From: CAZFLY01 sp964519995 | GTDB taxonomy: Bacteria > Planctomycetota > Phycisphaerae > Sedimentisphaerales > Anaerobacaceae | NCBI GenBank assembly: GCA_964519995.1 | Contig: CAZFLY010000032.1 | Coordinates: 1 to 30,463, forward strand | Length of the DNA: 30,463 bases | Direction: 5' to 3' | Part shown: in pieces, positions 1-7,994 of the stretch | How positions within the stretch are numbered: position 1 is the stretch's first letter | How the letters are laid out: each line of letters starts with the position of its first letter | Notes under the pieces: model-generated | Told to the model about the DNA's origin: nothing | What the model saw: only the letters and a program-made list of their open reading frames with translations | Databases searched by the model: none | Program-made: the position numbers and the translations under genes

Positions 1-69
1 CATTCACTACCGGCGTCATAAATTGTCAAAGAACTTTTATCGTACCATCTCCTTGTTATCATAAGAAGA

Positions 70-1611
70 TTATAAACTTACATCTGTTCTAAACCAGTCA
101 AAATCAACATATCCGCCGGTTGTTTTTGTTGCATAATTAAAGAGGCAAAATTTGTTTCCGGTAAATACGGAAAGATTAAATCTCATTGACAATTCATTGC
201 CGAGTGAAGTGAATGTCTTATTATCAAAGCTGTATGAGAAGGAAGCCAGGCTGGTACCATAATAAGCAAGGGCACGCAAGTATATGGTAGAGCTATTCAC
301 TGCCACAGAATCAATGGTCTTCCCATTGTTTACCATTATAATGTATTTGGAACCATTATTTTGTTTAACTGCTATATAAGCATACGGATCCTGAAAGACA
401 GCTAAGCCAGCTATATCGCCATCTTTCATGCTGTCAACCTCAATCTTTGTAACCGCAGTTGTAGGTATAGTTTTGGAATAATAAGCAAACATTCTTTGCG
501 TGAGAGTGTTACGTGCTTCGCGTAAAGTAGAAACAACCTTTGCTGTTGTTAATCTTAAGTATCCTGGCATTTTACTCAGCGACCATTTTGTTGAATCAGG
601 ATTGTGATTCCATCCCCATTGCATACCCAATGTTGTACTATCAAATTCATCTGAGGTAGGCAGCACTCTTATTGGATATTCTTTTCCAACATTTGGCTTT
701 TTGTACGTGATAACACCTTTTCCGTTAACACCAACCATGGGCCAATCATCTATCCAGGTTACTGGTTGTAAAGAAGGAAAGCGACCGAATGCACCCTGGT
801 CTACAAAGAGCATGGTCCACCATTCTCCAGTTTTTGTTTTTATAAGCGCCCCCTGATGTACACCAAAACTTACTCCTTTGGTGCTATCCCTTATAACTAC
901 CTTTTGTTCATAAGGTCCGTAAATATTTTTTGAGCGCAGCGCTACCTGTATTCCATCTACACCCCCATAAGTGCAATACAAATAGTAATAGCCATTAATT
1001 TTATAAACGTGAGTCCCTTCAAGTCCACGGCGGATATCACCCGTGTAAACTAAAACATCATCTCCTTTAGGGGCAAAGTTTGTATCAAGCTCAGTTACAT
1101 ATATAGTACTATATCCATGTGCCACATAAATTCTTCCATCATCATCAAAGAATAACCCGGGATCATAAAATCCCTTGGGTAATTTTTTTATTTGCCAGGG
1201 TCCCTCAGGTTTTAAAGCTGTACAAAGAAATCCACCTTCATCGAGCGTAATGAAGAGTAAATAATATTTGCCATTATTATACTTTAAACTAGTCGCCCAT
1301 TGACCATGTGAATACCTATTACATCCATCAAGGTCATAGCATTTATCAAAATCGAATCGCGGCACCGCATTGCTGCAATACACCCAATTAACTAGGTCGT
1401 GTGATTTCAGAATAGGAACACCCGGGAAAACAAACATGGTAGTAGTAACCATGTAAAAGGTAGAGTCCACCAGAATTACATCCGGGTCCGGGAAATCTGC
1501 ACTTATAACCGGGTTGGTAAAAGTTCCATCTCCGTTATCGCTATGCATTTGCTGTGCAAGGCAATTAATCCCGATAAAGAGAGCCGTAAAAAATATTACA
1601 AAAGTTTTCAT
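70..1611 (-). CDS. Secreted GH43 enzyme (subfamily 12-like beta-xylosidase / alpha-L-arabinofuranosidase)
   Basis: Glycoside hydrolase family 43 enzymes release terminal xylose or arabinofuranose from hemicelluloses. The start is set at 1611 because ATG there follows a GAGGAAC ribosome site and opens a signal peptide (MKTFVIFFTALFIGINCLAQ); the frame runs 18 codons further upstream without support. Counting from this Met, the inverting triad is visible: base D42 in FPDPDVI, pKa-setting D150 in YDPGLFFDDDG and acid E198 in RGLEGTHV. The five-bladed propeller fills about residues 30-320 and a concanavalin-like beta-sandwich, typical of this subfamily, about 330-513. The gene is AT-rich and Bacteroidota-like, unlike the genes from 2240 to 12770. 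It lies just downstream of a severed T9SS tail on the same strand. The family is secure; substrate is inferred from subfamily resemblance. Confidence 0.9.
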   Translation of the reverse strand: MKTFVIFFTALFIGINCLAQQMHSDNGDGTFTNPVISADFPDPDVILVDSTFYMVTTTMFVFPGVPILKSHDLVNWVYCSNAVPRFDFDKCYDLDGCNRYSHGQWATSLKYNNGKYYLLFITLDEGGFLCTALKPEGPWQIKKLPKGFYDPGLFFDDDGRIYVAHGYSTIYVTELDTNFAPKGDDVLVYTGDIRRGLEGTHVYKINGYYYLYCTYGGVDGIQVALRSKNIYGPYEQKVVIRDSTKGVSFGVHQGALIKTKTGEWWTMLFVDQGAFGRFPSLQPVTWIDDWPMVGVNGKGVITYKKPNVGKEYPIRVLPTSDEFDSTTLGMQWGWNHNPDSTKWSLSKMPGYLRLTTAKVVSTLREARNTLTQRMFAYYSKTIPTTAVTKIEVDSMKDGDIAGLAVFQDPYAYIAVKQNNGSKYIIMVNNGKTIDSVAVNSSTIYLRALAYYGTSLASFSYSFDNKTFTSLGNELSMRFNLSVFTGNKFCLFNYATKTTGGYVDFDWFRTDVSL

Positions 1612-1695
1612 AAATGTTCCTCGATTATTGATTATCTGCATACCAGCGCAAGTTTTTACCTTCATTTTTTGACTCGTACTGCAAGTATATTTTCC

Positions 1696-1790
1696 TTATC
1701 GCAATAATACAAGTTTCTTTGTCTCTACAAATGAACCAGACTGCAACCGATAAAAATAAACACCGCTTGATACATTCGACGCATTCCATT
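1696..1790 (-). pseudogene. Severed type IX secretion (T9SS type A) C-terminal sorting tail
   Basis: Read on the minus strand from about 1790 to the TAA at 1696-1698, the sequence encodes NASNVSSGVYFYRLQSGSF followed by VETKKLVLLR and a stop. This is the classic end of T9SS cargo proteins in Bacteroidota and Ignavibacteria: the SGVYFYRL core, a basic stretch and a terminal arginine. Upstream of about 1790 the similarity stops, so the body of the cargo protein is missing. The remnant sits about 85 bases upstream of the GH43 start, consistent with having been the preceding gene in the donor genome. It marks the donor as a T9SS-bearing lineage. Confidence 0.75.
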
Positions 1791-1834
1791 GCCGACAGTA
1801 AGCTTCGTCGTTCGTTATAAGTCTCATAATCAAC

Positions 1835-2098
1835 CATGCTGTGGCTACGGCAAAAACAACCTATGGGACTATTGGAATCAAAGTCTGGATTTACAAAGGC
1901 AAGTTTGGTGAGCAGGTCGAACGGCAGGTTCGGCGCCGTCGGCGTCGTCCACCGAGTAGGGTCGGTGCTAAGCCCGTTAGCATCTCGTCCGGTGGCACTG
2001 TACAGAGTAAGGACGACCGTAGCACTGCTGGACCTAATGCCAAGACTGCGCCGGTTGAATCAGATGCTGATCAACCGGATAGAAAAGAAAGTAGCTGA
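1835..2098 (+). pseudogene. rpsC: 3' fragment of rpsC (ribosomal protein S3 C-terminus)
   Basis: The frame reading AVATAKTTYGTIGIKVWIYK matches the conserved C-terminal segment of ribosomal protein S3 (compare TTYGVIGVKVWIFKGE in E. coli). It is followed by an Arg-rich run and a hydrophilic tail ending at TGA 2096-2098. The N-terminal KH domain and about two thirds of S3 are absent: upstream of about 1835 the frame reads nonsense and hits a stop at 1799. A GTG at 1841 could serve as a start but has no ribosome site. The next frame is the beginning of rplP, the usual S10-operon order, so this is one contiguous piece of that operon. It is a displaced fragment and presumably not functional. Confidence 0.85.
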
Positions 2099-2154
2099 GA
2101 ATAAGGTCATTCACGAAAGATAATTCTCAAGAAGCTTATATGAGGGTCTGGTAA

Positions 2155-2241
2155 ATGGCAATGATGCCTAAGAGAATCAAGCATCGCAAGAGTCAGCGAG
2201 GCCGGATGAAAGGCAACGCCTCACGAAGCAACTTTGTGGCG
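2155..2241 (+). pseudogene. rplP: 5' fragment of rplP (ribosomal protein L16 N-terminus)
   Basis: ATG at 2155 follows a GAGGG site and encodes about 29 residues including MPKRIKHRKSQRGRMKGNAS, the hallmark N-terminus of ribosomal protein L16 (compare MPKRTKYRKQ..RGRMKG). Homology ends near codon 29 at about 2241, where the frame runs on out of register through the downstream oxidoreductase to a stop at 2472. L16 is normally about 137 residues, so roughly four fifths is missing. It follows the rpsC fragment by 56 bases, as in an S10 operon. Confidence 0.85.
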
Positions 2242-3065
2242 CTCAAAAGGAGGGTCTGGCAAGTGTCCAGCGAATGCTCGATGCTGAGGCAAAAAGTAAA
2301 GGTAAAATCCTCTATGCTGAGAACTGGGTCTACGCACCCGCCATTCAGAAGGAGCGTGAAATCATCGAAAAGATCGGCGCCCAGATTCTATGGATATACG
2401 GCGAAGAAGCGCACTCAGGCTCACATGCTAAAACCTACGCTTATTGGAAATACTCAGGTGGTGGCGTCATGATTGGAAAGGGCTGCCACTTTCTTACCGC
2501 AGCGCTGTACCTCAAGCAAGTGGAAGGAAAGACCCACAATGGCAAACCCATCAAACCTAAAACAGTCACTGCACGAACTCACGCTCTAACTCGCCTACCA
2601 AACTTCAAAGACGAAGGTCACATTCGCTGCAACTACCACGATATCGATGACTTCTCAGTAATGCATGTACTCTTTGATGATGACACAATCGCTACTATTT
2701 TTGCATCCGATATTATTCTGGGTGGTATCCATAACTGGCTGGAAGTTGCGGCAAACAATCACCGCACTATATGCAACATAAACCCAAACACCACCATGCA
2801 AACCTATAACCCTGTAGATGAAAACTTCAAGGACATTTACGTCGTCGAAAAAATCGGCACCAAACAAGGCTGGTCGAATCCTTCGCCTGATGAAGACTGG
2901 TTCACCGGCTATCCGCAGGAGATCGACGCCTTTTATCGCACGGTGGCATACGGCGAACCGGTAGAAAGTGACAGTCACCTCGCGGCAGACTGTATTTCAA
3001 CCATTTATAGCGCATACGTCTCGGCACAAAAAGCCGGCAAGGAAATTTCTGTTAAAACTTTTTGA
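2241..3065 (+). pseudogene. Gfo/Idh/MocA-family oxidoreductase lacking its N-terminal NAD-binding domain
   Basis: From about 2241 the frame encodes the substrate-binding half of a Gfo/Idh/MocA NAD(P)-dependent sugar or inositol dehydrogenase. Supporting stretches are KILYAENWVYAPAIQKE, the GEEAHSGSH segment and GGGVMIGKGCHFLTAALYL, where the conserved GCH-type His is present. The N-terminal Rossmann fold of about 120 residues with its GxGxxG motif is missing; the rplP fragment abuts there instead. An ATG at 2274 could start a 263-residue product, but it would lack the cofactor site. An AAGGAGG lies at 2246-2252, 21 bases before that ATG, which is too far to be convincing. It probably shared an operon with the URO-D-like gene 22 bases downstream, a common pairing in planctomycetes. 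Probably inactive. Confidence 0.8.
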
Positions 3066-3087
3066 GAAATGATACACTGAGCAAGAT

Positions 3088-4125
3088 ATGAACGACAAAC
3101 AATGGCAAATTCTGCTGAATGTAATCAACGGCAAGGTCCTTGAGCCGCTACCCGTCGGCTTTATCATCGATAGTCCCTGGCTGCCGGGCTGGGCAGGCAT
3201 CTCGACGATCGACTATTTCAGCAGTGACAGCAAGTGGTTCGATACAAATCTAAAGGCTATTAACACCTTTCCAGAAGTTATATTTCTGCCTGGATTCTGG
3301 GCAGAGTTCGGCATGTGCACGGAGCCATCGGCATTTGGCACAAAATGTTGCTGGAAAGAAAAGGACCTTCCCTTTGCAGAAAAAATTATTCGCGACATTG
3401 AAAACATTGATTCCCTTGAAAAACCAGATCCCGAGACAGATGGTTTACTGCCTTTTGTCATCTCGCGCCTGAAAAACTACCAAACACAGATCGCAAAATC
3501 TGGCCATAAAATCCGCTTTGCCATGGCACGTGGTCCACTCAACATTGCCAGTTTTCTGATGGGAACCACCGAATTCCTTATGGCCATTCACACAGATCCC
3601 GATAGAACTCGGCATCTGCTTGATATAATTACCGATTTTCTAATAGACTGGCTCAGCCTTCAAAAGCGAACTTTCTCTTCTATTGATGGTGTATTTGTTC
3701 TCGATGATATTGTTGGGTTTCTCGGCCCGAATGACTTCGAGCAGTTTGCTTCGCCATATTTGAAACAAATCTTCGGCTCATTTGATGTATCTGTGAAATT
3801 CTTTCACAATGACGCAAGTGGCCTGGTTTGCGCACCGCATCTTGCCGAGATCGGTGTCAATCTATTCAACTTCAGTCACGAGCATCCGTTGTCGGAGATG
3901 AAACAACTTTGTGGCGATACAGTGACACTGCTTGGCAATATTCCGCCTCGCGACATCCTCGCTGCAGGCTCAGCCGATGACGTAGCCTCCGCCGTAAGGT
4001 CAATGCTTGAATCAGTGTCGGACAAATCTCACCTCATAGTATCATCCGGCGGCGGAGTGCCCCCAGAAGTTCCCAGTGAAAATGTCACCGCTGTATTGAA
4101 TGCTGTGAGAACTGCCTCCACCTGA
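3088..4125 (+). CDS. URO-D-like (uroporphyrinogen decarboxylase / corrinoid methyltransferase superfamily) protein
   Basis: A 345-residue protein with the URO-D/MtaA fold. Recognisable segments are FAMARGPLNIASFLMGT, DGVFVLDDIVGFLGP, the KFFHNDASG strand, LLGNIPPRDIL and the C-terminal SSGGGVPPEVPSENV. In the corrinoid-dependent methyltransferases of this superfamily zinc is held by an HxC pair and a later Cys. Here the matching positions read HND and SGGG, so both Cys ligands are absent. It is therefore unlikely to be a zinc-thiol methyltransferase of the MtaA type, and the genuine haem-pathway enzyme would look different. It starts 22 bases after the truncated oxidoreductase and converges on zwf with a 20-base gap. 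Superfamily membership is firm; the substrate is unknown. Confidence 0.8.
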   Translation: MNDKQWQILLNVINGKVLEPLPVGFIIDSPWLPGWAGISTIDYFSSDSKWFDTNLKAINTFPEVIFLPGFWAEFGMCTEPSAFGTKCCWKEKDLPFAEKIIRDIENIDSLEKPDPETDGLLPFVISRLKNYQTQIAKSGHKIRFAMARGPLNIASFLMGTTEFLMAIHTDPDRTRHLLDIITDFLIDWLSLQKRTFSSIDGVFVLDDIVGFLGPNDFEQFASPYLKQIFGSFDVSVKFFHNDASGLVCAPHLAEIGVNLFNFSHEHPLSEMKQLCGDTVTLLGNIPPRDILAAGSADDVASAVRSMLESVSDKSHLIVSSGGGVPPEVPSENVTAVLNAVRTAST

Positions 4126-4145
4126 AAATCTTCGACCGCTCTTGA

Positions 4146-5705
4146 TTAAATCTCAGACAACTTTCGCCACTTCCTGCCTTCCGACTCAATAAGCACGTCA
4201 GCCTCGGGAAAACTGTAACTTCCCGCAGGATACTCACAAGGCACAGACGCATCCTTCTGCCACGCCTCAAGCACCGGCGTCAGTAACCGCCATGCCGTCT
4301 CCACACTGTCAAACCGCATAAACAGTGTCTGGTCACCAGCCATACAATCAAGAAGCAGCCTTTCATAAGCTTCAGGCATCTGAATGTGGAAGATACTTTC
4401 ATACTTAAAGCTCATATTTAGCGTGCCCATGCATAATTTTGAGCCAGGTCTTTTTGCCTGAAAGCCAAGCGAAAGCCCTTCCTCCGGCTGAATCTGCAGA
4501 ACGAGCACATTGGCAGTCATAGCCTCAAGCCCAGCCGATACAAACATTGAATGCGGCACATCATTGAATGTCACCGCAATCTCAGTGTCCTTCGCAGCAA
4601 GCCGCTTGCCTGTTCGCAGATAGAATGGCACACCCTTCCATCGCCAGTTGTCTATAAAGACCTTCGCTGCCACAAACGTCTCTGTCTTTGAATGCTCGGC
4701 AACGCCTTGCTCCTGCCGATAGCTGACCACCTTTTGTCTATTCACTTGTCCCGGACCATACTGTCCCCGTACGATAAACTCATTCAGCCTGTCAAGATTA
4801 AATGGCCTGATTGATCGCAGGAGCTTGACCTTCTCGTCGCGAATCGGCTCAGCCTCGAATGTGACCGGCGGCTCCATGGCTACAAGTGTCAACAACTGCA
4901 GTGCATGGTTCTGAAGTATGTCCCGAAGCGCACCGGTTCGATCGTAGTAGCTTGCGCGGTGTTCGACACCGAGCGTCTCAGCTATTGTAATTTGCACACT
5001 GTCTATATAATTACGATTCCAGACAGGCTCAAAAATGGTGTTAGCAAAGCGAAATATCAAGATATTCTGAACGGTCTCCTTGCCGAGGTAATGATCAATT
5101 CGATAAATCTGTGATTCATCGAAGCATTTATTAATAATATTATTCAACTCAGCGGCACTTTGTAAATCTCTACCGAATGGCTTCTCAACCACCAACTTAA
5201 TCTGCTGTCTTGAATTATTTTCTCCTGCACAAGACAATCCTGCCAAACCAAGCTGCTCTACTATTATGCCATAAAGAAATGGTGGCACAGCGAGGTAAAA
5301 AACTGTATTTCCCTCAACCTTATTAACCTTTCCCAATTCGGCAATCTTTGACCCGATATTTTTATAAAATGCCGGGTCACTATAGTCACCACTTACATAA
5401 TAAAGCTTTCTAATAAAGCCTTGAATTGCACTTATCGATAATCCACCAACATTTTCACGTAATGACTGCTGTGCTATGCTGCGAAACTCTTTATCCGAAT
5501 AGTTCGTTCTACCACAACCCAGAAGAAAAAAATGTTCATTGAGCAAGTCTTGAGCGAACAATCGTGCCAAACTGACAAGTAACTTCCTGCCGGTTAGGTC
5601 TCCCGAGGCTCCGAAAACAACCATAGCACATGGTGGAGCCGGCGTTTCTGCGCAGACTATATCCTGTGCTGTCAGAGAGGGTTTAATGTTATGAGTTTCA
5701 ACCAT
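4146..5705 (-). CDS. zwf: Glucose-6-phosphate 1-dehydrogenase
   Basis: Oxidises glucose-6-phosphate to 6-phosphogluconolactone with NADP+, the first step of the oxidative pentose phosphate pathway, in the cytoplasm. The 519-residue length is normal for the family. Visible motifs are the N-terminal dinucleotide fold VVFGASGDLTGRKL (residues about 28-41), EKPFGRDL in the substrate site, and the signature RIDHYLGKETVQNI, whose His-Tyr-Leu-Gly-Lys core binds substrate. The start at 5705 has only a weak ribosome site. It lies 88 bases downstream of the flavin reductase-rubredoxin gene on the same strand. It could be the last gene of the oxygen-defence operon, which makes sense as a source of NADPH for peroxide reduction. 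An inverted repeat sits in the gap, so separate transcription is also possible. Confidence 0.95.
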   Translation of the reverse strand: MVETHNIKPSLTAQDIVCAETPAPPCAMVVFGASGDLTGRKLLVSLARLFAQDLLNEHFFLLGCGRTNYSDKEFRSIAQQSLRENVGGLSISAIQGFIRKLYYVSGDYSDPAFYKNIGSKIAELGKVNKVEGNTVFYLAVPPFLYGIIVEQLGLAGLSCAGENNSRQQIKLVVEKPFGRDLQSAAELNNIINKCFDESQIYRIDHYLGKETVQNILIFRFANTIFEPVWNRNYIDSVQITIAETLGVEHRASYYDRTGALRDILQNHALQLLTLVAMEPPVTFEAEPIRDEKVKLLRSIRPFNLDRLNEFIVRGQYGPGQVNRQKVVSYRQEQGVAEHSKTETFVAAKVFIDNWRWKGVPFYLRTGKRLAAKDTEIAVTFNDVPHSMFVSAGLEAMTANVLVLQIQPEEGLSLGFQAKRPGSKLCMGTLNMSFKYESIFHIQMPEAYERLLLDCMAGDQTLFMRFDSVETAWRLLTPVLEAWQKDASVPCEYPAGSYSFPEADVLIESEGRKWRKLSEI

Positions 5706-5732
5706 ATTCAGCGAGTCTTAGCAAATGTATAC

Positions 5733-5758
5733 CAATCCTGCCAAGTCGATTAGGATTG
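5733..5758. other. Short inverted repeat between zwf and the upstream operon
   Basis: CAATCCT at 5733-5739 and AGGATTG at 5752-5758 form a 7-bp stem with a 12-base loop in the 88-base gap upstream of zwf. There is no T-run on either side, so it is not a standard Rho-independent terminator. It could be an attenuator, an operator or chance. Confidence 0.3.
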
Positions 5759-5793
5759 ATATCTGTAATCAACGCCTTTAACAACCGGAATGG

Positions 5794-6528
5794 TTACTCT
5801 TCGACCGGCTCAAATTCATCCTTGCCTGCACCACATTCCGGACAGACCCAATCGTCCGGCAAATCCTCGAAAGCTGTGCCGGGCTGTACACTGTTTTCCG
5901 GGTCGCTCGCCGCTGGGTCGTAAATGTAGCCACATACCAGGCATTTGTACTTTTTCATCTCTTTGGCTCCTGTCGTTGTTTTCTTCTCTGGTTCAATCTG
6001 AACATAGGTTGCAGCTGTCTTCGGCGTTCTGCCGTGCTTGATGTCACGGTAGTACGCGTATGTCATAGGCTCGGAATCACTGACCGACTCACACGTCACA
6101 ACTTTGCCGACAAACAGCTTGTGCGTTCCAAAGTCCCTTGCATCGATCACTTCAGCCTCGAGTACAGCCACCGCATAGTTGAGCACTATCGGTGCACCGG
6201 TTTGTCCTATTCGATAGTCCGTGTGCTTGAATTTGTCAATATCTCTGCCGGACCTGAATCCCCACCTGCCGATAAAAGGCATCGGTGCTTCCTGCGCAAG
6301 TACCGCCACCGCAAAGACACCGCTTGCTGTTATGTATTCGTGGGTAAGGCACTGCCGATTGACGCTCATCGCCATAATGACCGGCTCAGGCACTATCTGA
6401 AACGTAGTATTGACTATGCAGCCGTTGTATTTCCCATCCTTAACTGAGCTGGTAATGCACATTGGATAGGTCAGCTTGAAAAGTGACTGTACATCAAGCA
6501 TTGGCTCCCGTCCATTCTGCCTTGTCAC
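5794..6528 (-). CDS. hrb: Flavin reductase-rubredoxin fusion (high-molecular-weight rubredoxin, Hrb-like)
   Basis: The N-terminal 180 or so residues are a flavin reductase-like FMN-binding split barrel (segments KLTYPMCITSS, VSVNRQCLTHEYI and the FGTHKLFVGKV strand). A full rubredoxin follows at about residues 191-244, with its two iron-binding knuckles CLVCGY and CPECGA. In acetogens such as Moorella, a protein of this architecture passes electrons from NAD(P)H to the flavodiiron protein FprA. An fprA gene is four positions upstream in the same operon, which supports that role here. The GTG at 6528 is preferred because GGAGG lies 8 bases before it. An ATG at 6501 gives an N-terminus more like family members (MLDVQSLFKL) but its ribosome site is cramped. 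The rubrerythrin-like gene ends 23 bases upstream. Confidence 0.88.
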   Translation of the reverse strand: MTRQNGREPMLDVQSLFKLTYPMCITSSVKDGKYNGCIVNTTFQIVPEPVIMAMSVNRQCLTHEYITASGVFAVAVLAQEAPMPFIGRWGFRSGRDIDKFKHTDYRIGQTGAPIVLNYAVAVLEAEVIDARDFGTHKLFVGKVVTCESVSDSEPMTYAYYRDIKHGRTPKTAATYVQIEPEKKTTTGAKEMKKYKCLVCGYIYDPAASDPENSVQPGTAFEDLPDDWVCPECGAGKDEFEPVEE

Positions 6529-6551
6529 ACAACAGTCCTCCGCATAGGGTT

Positions 6552-7034
6552 TCAGAGCGAGGCAAGCTTATTGTTCAGCGTCGCGATGTGCCCAATTTCC
6601 TGTTTGATAATCGCGTCGACCTTGTCTTTGCCTGCTTTGCGCGAGACCGACTCCTTCAGACCTACATAAAACGCAATCGAATCTCTTTCTATCCCAATGG
6701 CAGTATTCAGCACATCTTCAGCCGAGTTCTGACCAGCCAAGAGCTCCGCCGGACCAGCGTTTATATTGAACACGTTTCCGTCTGCCATCACTCGCAAATA
6801 CATTTGTGCCTCACCGTCTGGATCAAACACCGGCGGGTCCTGCTCAGTAATCGAAAGCTCTGCTCGCATCGCCTGAAAAGTCTTGAGGTGGTCGTCTTCC
6901 ATCGCTGCAAGATCAAGCAGCACATCCTTCACCGCCGGAAACTTTTTGGCACCTTCACGGTAAAACTGTGCACCATTGCGTTCTATCTGTTCTGCCATCT
7001 CGAAAATTTCATCTGCATTAAAAGGCATAGGCAT
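6552..7034 (-). CDS. Rubrerythrin-like ferritin-fold protein without rubredoxin domain
   Basis: A 160-residue four-helix ferritin-like protein. The duplicated diiron ligand pattern is visible: a Glu in QIERNGAQFYREGA with EDDHLKTF (ExxH) in the first half, and IERDSIAFY with QEIGHIATL (ExxH) in the second. It has no C-terminal rubredoxin knuckles, unlike the rubrerythrin at 10286-10858. It would need an external electron donor, and the adjacent rubredoxin fusion is a natural candidate. Peroxide reduction is the expected activity. Its ATG at 7032-7034 overlaps the ferritin stop as TAATG, implying translational coupling, and a GGGAG site lies just upstream. The fold is clear; the exact role is inferred. 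Confidence 0.85.
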   Translation of the reverse strand: MPMPFNADEIFEMAEQIERNGAQFYREGAKKFPAVKDVLLDLAAMEDDHLKTFQAMRAELSITEQDPPVFDPDGEAQMYLRVMADGNVFNINAGPAELLAGQNSAEDVLNTAIGIERDSIAFYVGLKESVSRKAGKDKVDAIIKQEIGHIATLNNKLASL

Positions 7035-7552
7035 TATTCTTCTCCCGCAGTTGCCGGCGGAGTAAAGACCCGCTGGCCAAGTTCTCGATCTATCATAAAC
7101 ATCGCACCTGCCGCACCCTCAGCTCTTTTTAGCTCCTGCAAAACGGTATCGACAGAGCTTTCCTCTTCTACCTGCTCGTTGACGAACCACTGCAAAAACG
7201 TGTTTGCAGCGTGGTCCTTTCCCTTTATCGCCAGGTCCATAAGCTTGTTGATCAGCCCGGTCACTTTCTGCTCATGTCTATAAACAGCTTCAAAAGCATC
7301 CAACGGCGATTTCCACTTTGTGGGCGGCTGCTCTATTGACTTGAGCGTCACTCTGTCGCCGCGCTCGTTCACAAAGTCATATATCTTCATCGCATGCGTT
7401 ACTTCTTCCTGCGTCTGTGCCCTCATCCACTTGGCAAAGCCAGGCAGGTTCTCCGACTCAAAGTATGCCTCCATGGAAAGGTACAGATATGCCGAATAAA
7501 GCTCAGCATTAATCTGGCCGTTCAACGCCGTCTCCATTTTTTTGCTGATCAT
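7034..7552 (-). CDS. ftnA: Bacterial non-haem ferritin
   Basis: Stores iron as a ferric core in a 24-subunit cytoplasmic shell and removes the ferrous iron that would drive Fenton chemistry. The 172 residues match the family's usual length. Features are the N-terminal NAELYSAYLYLSMEAYFES helix with its diiron Glu, TQEEVTHAMKIYDFV with the ExxH ligands, and FVNEQVEEESSVDTVL with further ferroxidase-site Glu residues. The start follows GGGAGG at a 9-base spacing and comes one base after the desulfoferrodoxin stop, and its own stop overlaps the next gene. It is thus embedded in a tightly coupled operon. No haem-binding Met of the bacterioferritin type was identified. The short C-terminal tail (TPPATAGEE) is unremarkable. 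Confidence 0.93.
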   Translation of the reverse strand: MISKKMETALNGQINAELYSAYLYLSMEAYFESENLPGFAKWMRAQTQEEVTHAMKIYDFVNERGDRVTLKSIEQPPTKWKSPLDAFEAVYRHEQKVTGLINKLMDLAIKGKDHAANTFLQWFVNEQVEEESSVDTVLQELKRAEGAAGAMFMIDRELGQRVFTPPATAGEE

Positions 7553-7553
7553 G

Positions 7554-7931
7554 CTACTTGCCCTCCCACAGACCGTGCACGTTGCAGTGCTCGCGAGCTG
7601 TGATTGCGGCGCCCGAAATGTTAAACACGGCCTCCGGCACCTGGCCCGGCTTTAAGAACTGTCTGTACGCCTTGCCGTCGGCGATTACCTCAATCCACTC
7701 AATATAGTGCTTCTCTTCCATCGGGTGCGGGACACTGCCGATTTTCACTTTGATACCGCCATTAACCTTCTCGATTACCGGCACATGTTTTTCCTTGCCT
7801 TCGTCTGCTGTTTTTGCTTGTAGATTCACCATCGGCTGATTGCAGCAGACCAGCTCACCGACCCCACCATGAAGAACCTCCACAATGTTGCCACACACTT
7901 CACACTTATAAACTTCCAATTGCTTAGCCAT
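7554..7931 (-). CDS. dfx: Desulfoferrodoxin (superoxide reductase, two-iron type)
   Basis: Reduces superoxide to hydrogen peroxide without making oxygen, the usual anaerobe solution, in the cytoplasm. The 125 residues carry both iron centres. The N-terminal desulforedoxin-like site has CEVCGN and the paired Cys in LVCCNQP. The catalytic site has EKHVPVIEK, with the Glu-Lys-His of the active site, then VPHPMEEKHYIEWIE and the C-terminal CNVHGLW, giving the His4-Cys square pyramid. AAAGGAGG lies 6 bases before the ATG. It is 63 bases downstream of fprA and one base upstream of ferritin. Its presence beside a nickel SOD is redundant for superoxide; they may act in different compartments. Its electrons probably come from the rubredoxin domain encoded downstream. 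Confidence 0.96.
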   Translation of the reverse strand: MAKQLEVYKCEVCGNIVEVLHGGVGELVCCNQPMVNLQAKTADEGKEKHVPVIEKVNGGIKVKIGSVPHPMEEKHYIEWIEVIADGKAYRQFLKPGQVPEAVFNISGAAITAREHCNVHGLWEGK

Positions 7932-7994
7932 AACAGCCTCCTTTCAAACCCTTTAATTCTCGCTTAACAGCAAGAACCTGCAACAACTTATTCA

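Noticed and set aside
1..69. Possible promoter or gene start on the minus strand (AAGGAG and TTGACA-like bases)
   Set aside because: No start codon lies at a workable distance and the window ends before any frame can be judged.
2155..2472. 105-codon plus-strand frame as a novel small gene
   Set aside because: Only its first 29 codons are real (the L16 N-terminus); the rest is the out-of-frame oxidoreductase sequence.
6483..7283. 266-codon plus-strand frame opposite the rubrerythrin-like and ferritin genes
   Set aside because: It is antisense to two well-supported coupled genes and has low-complexity His/Ser/Arg composition; it is a shadow frame.
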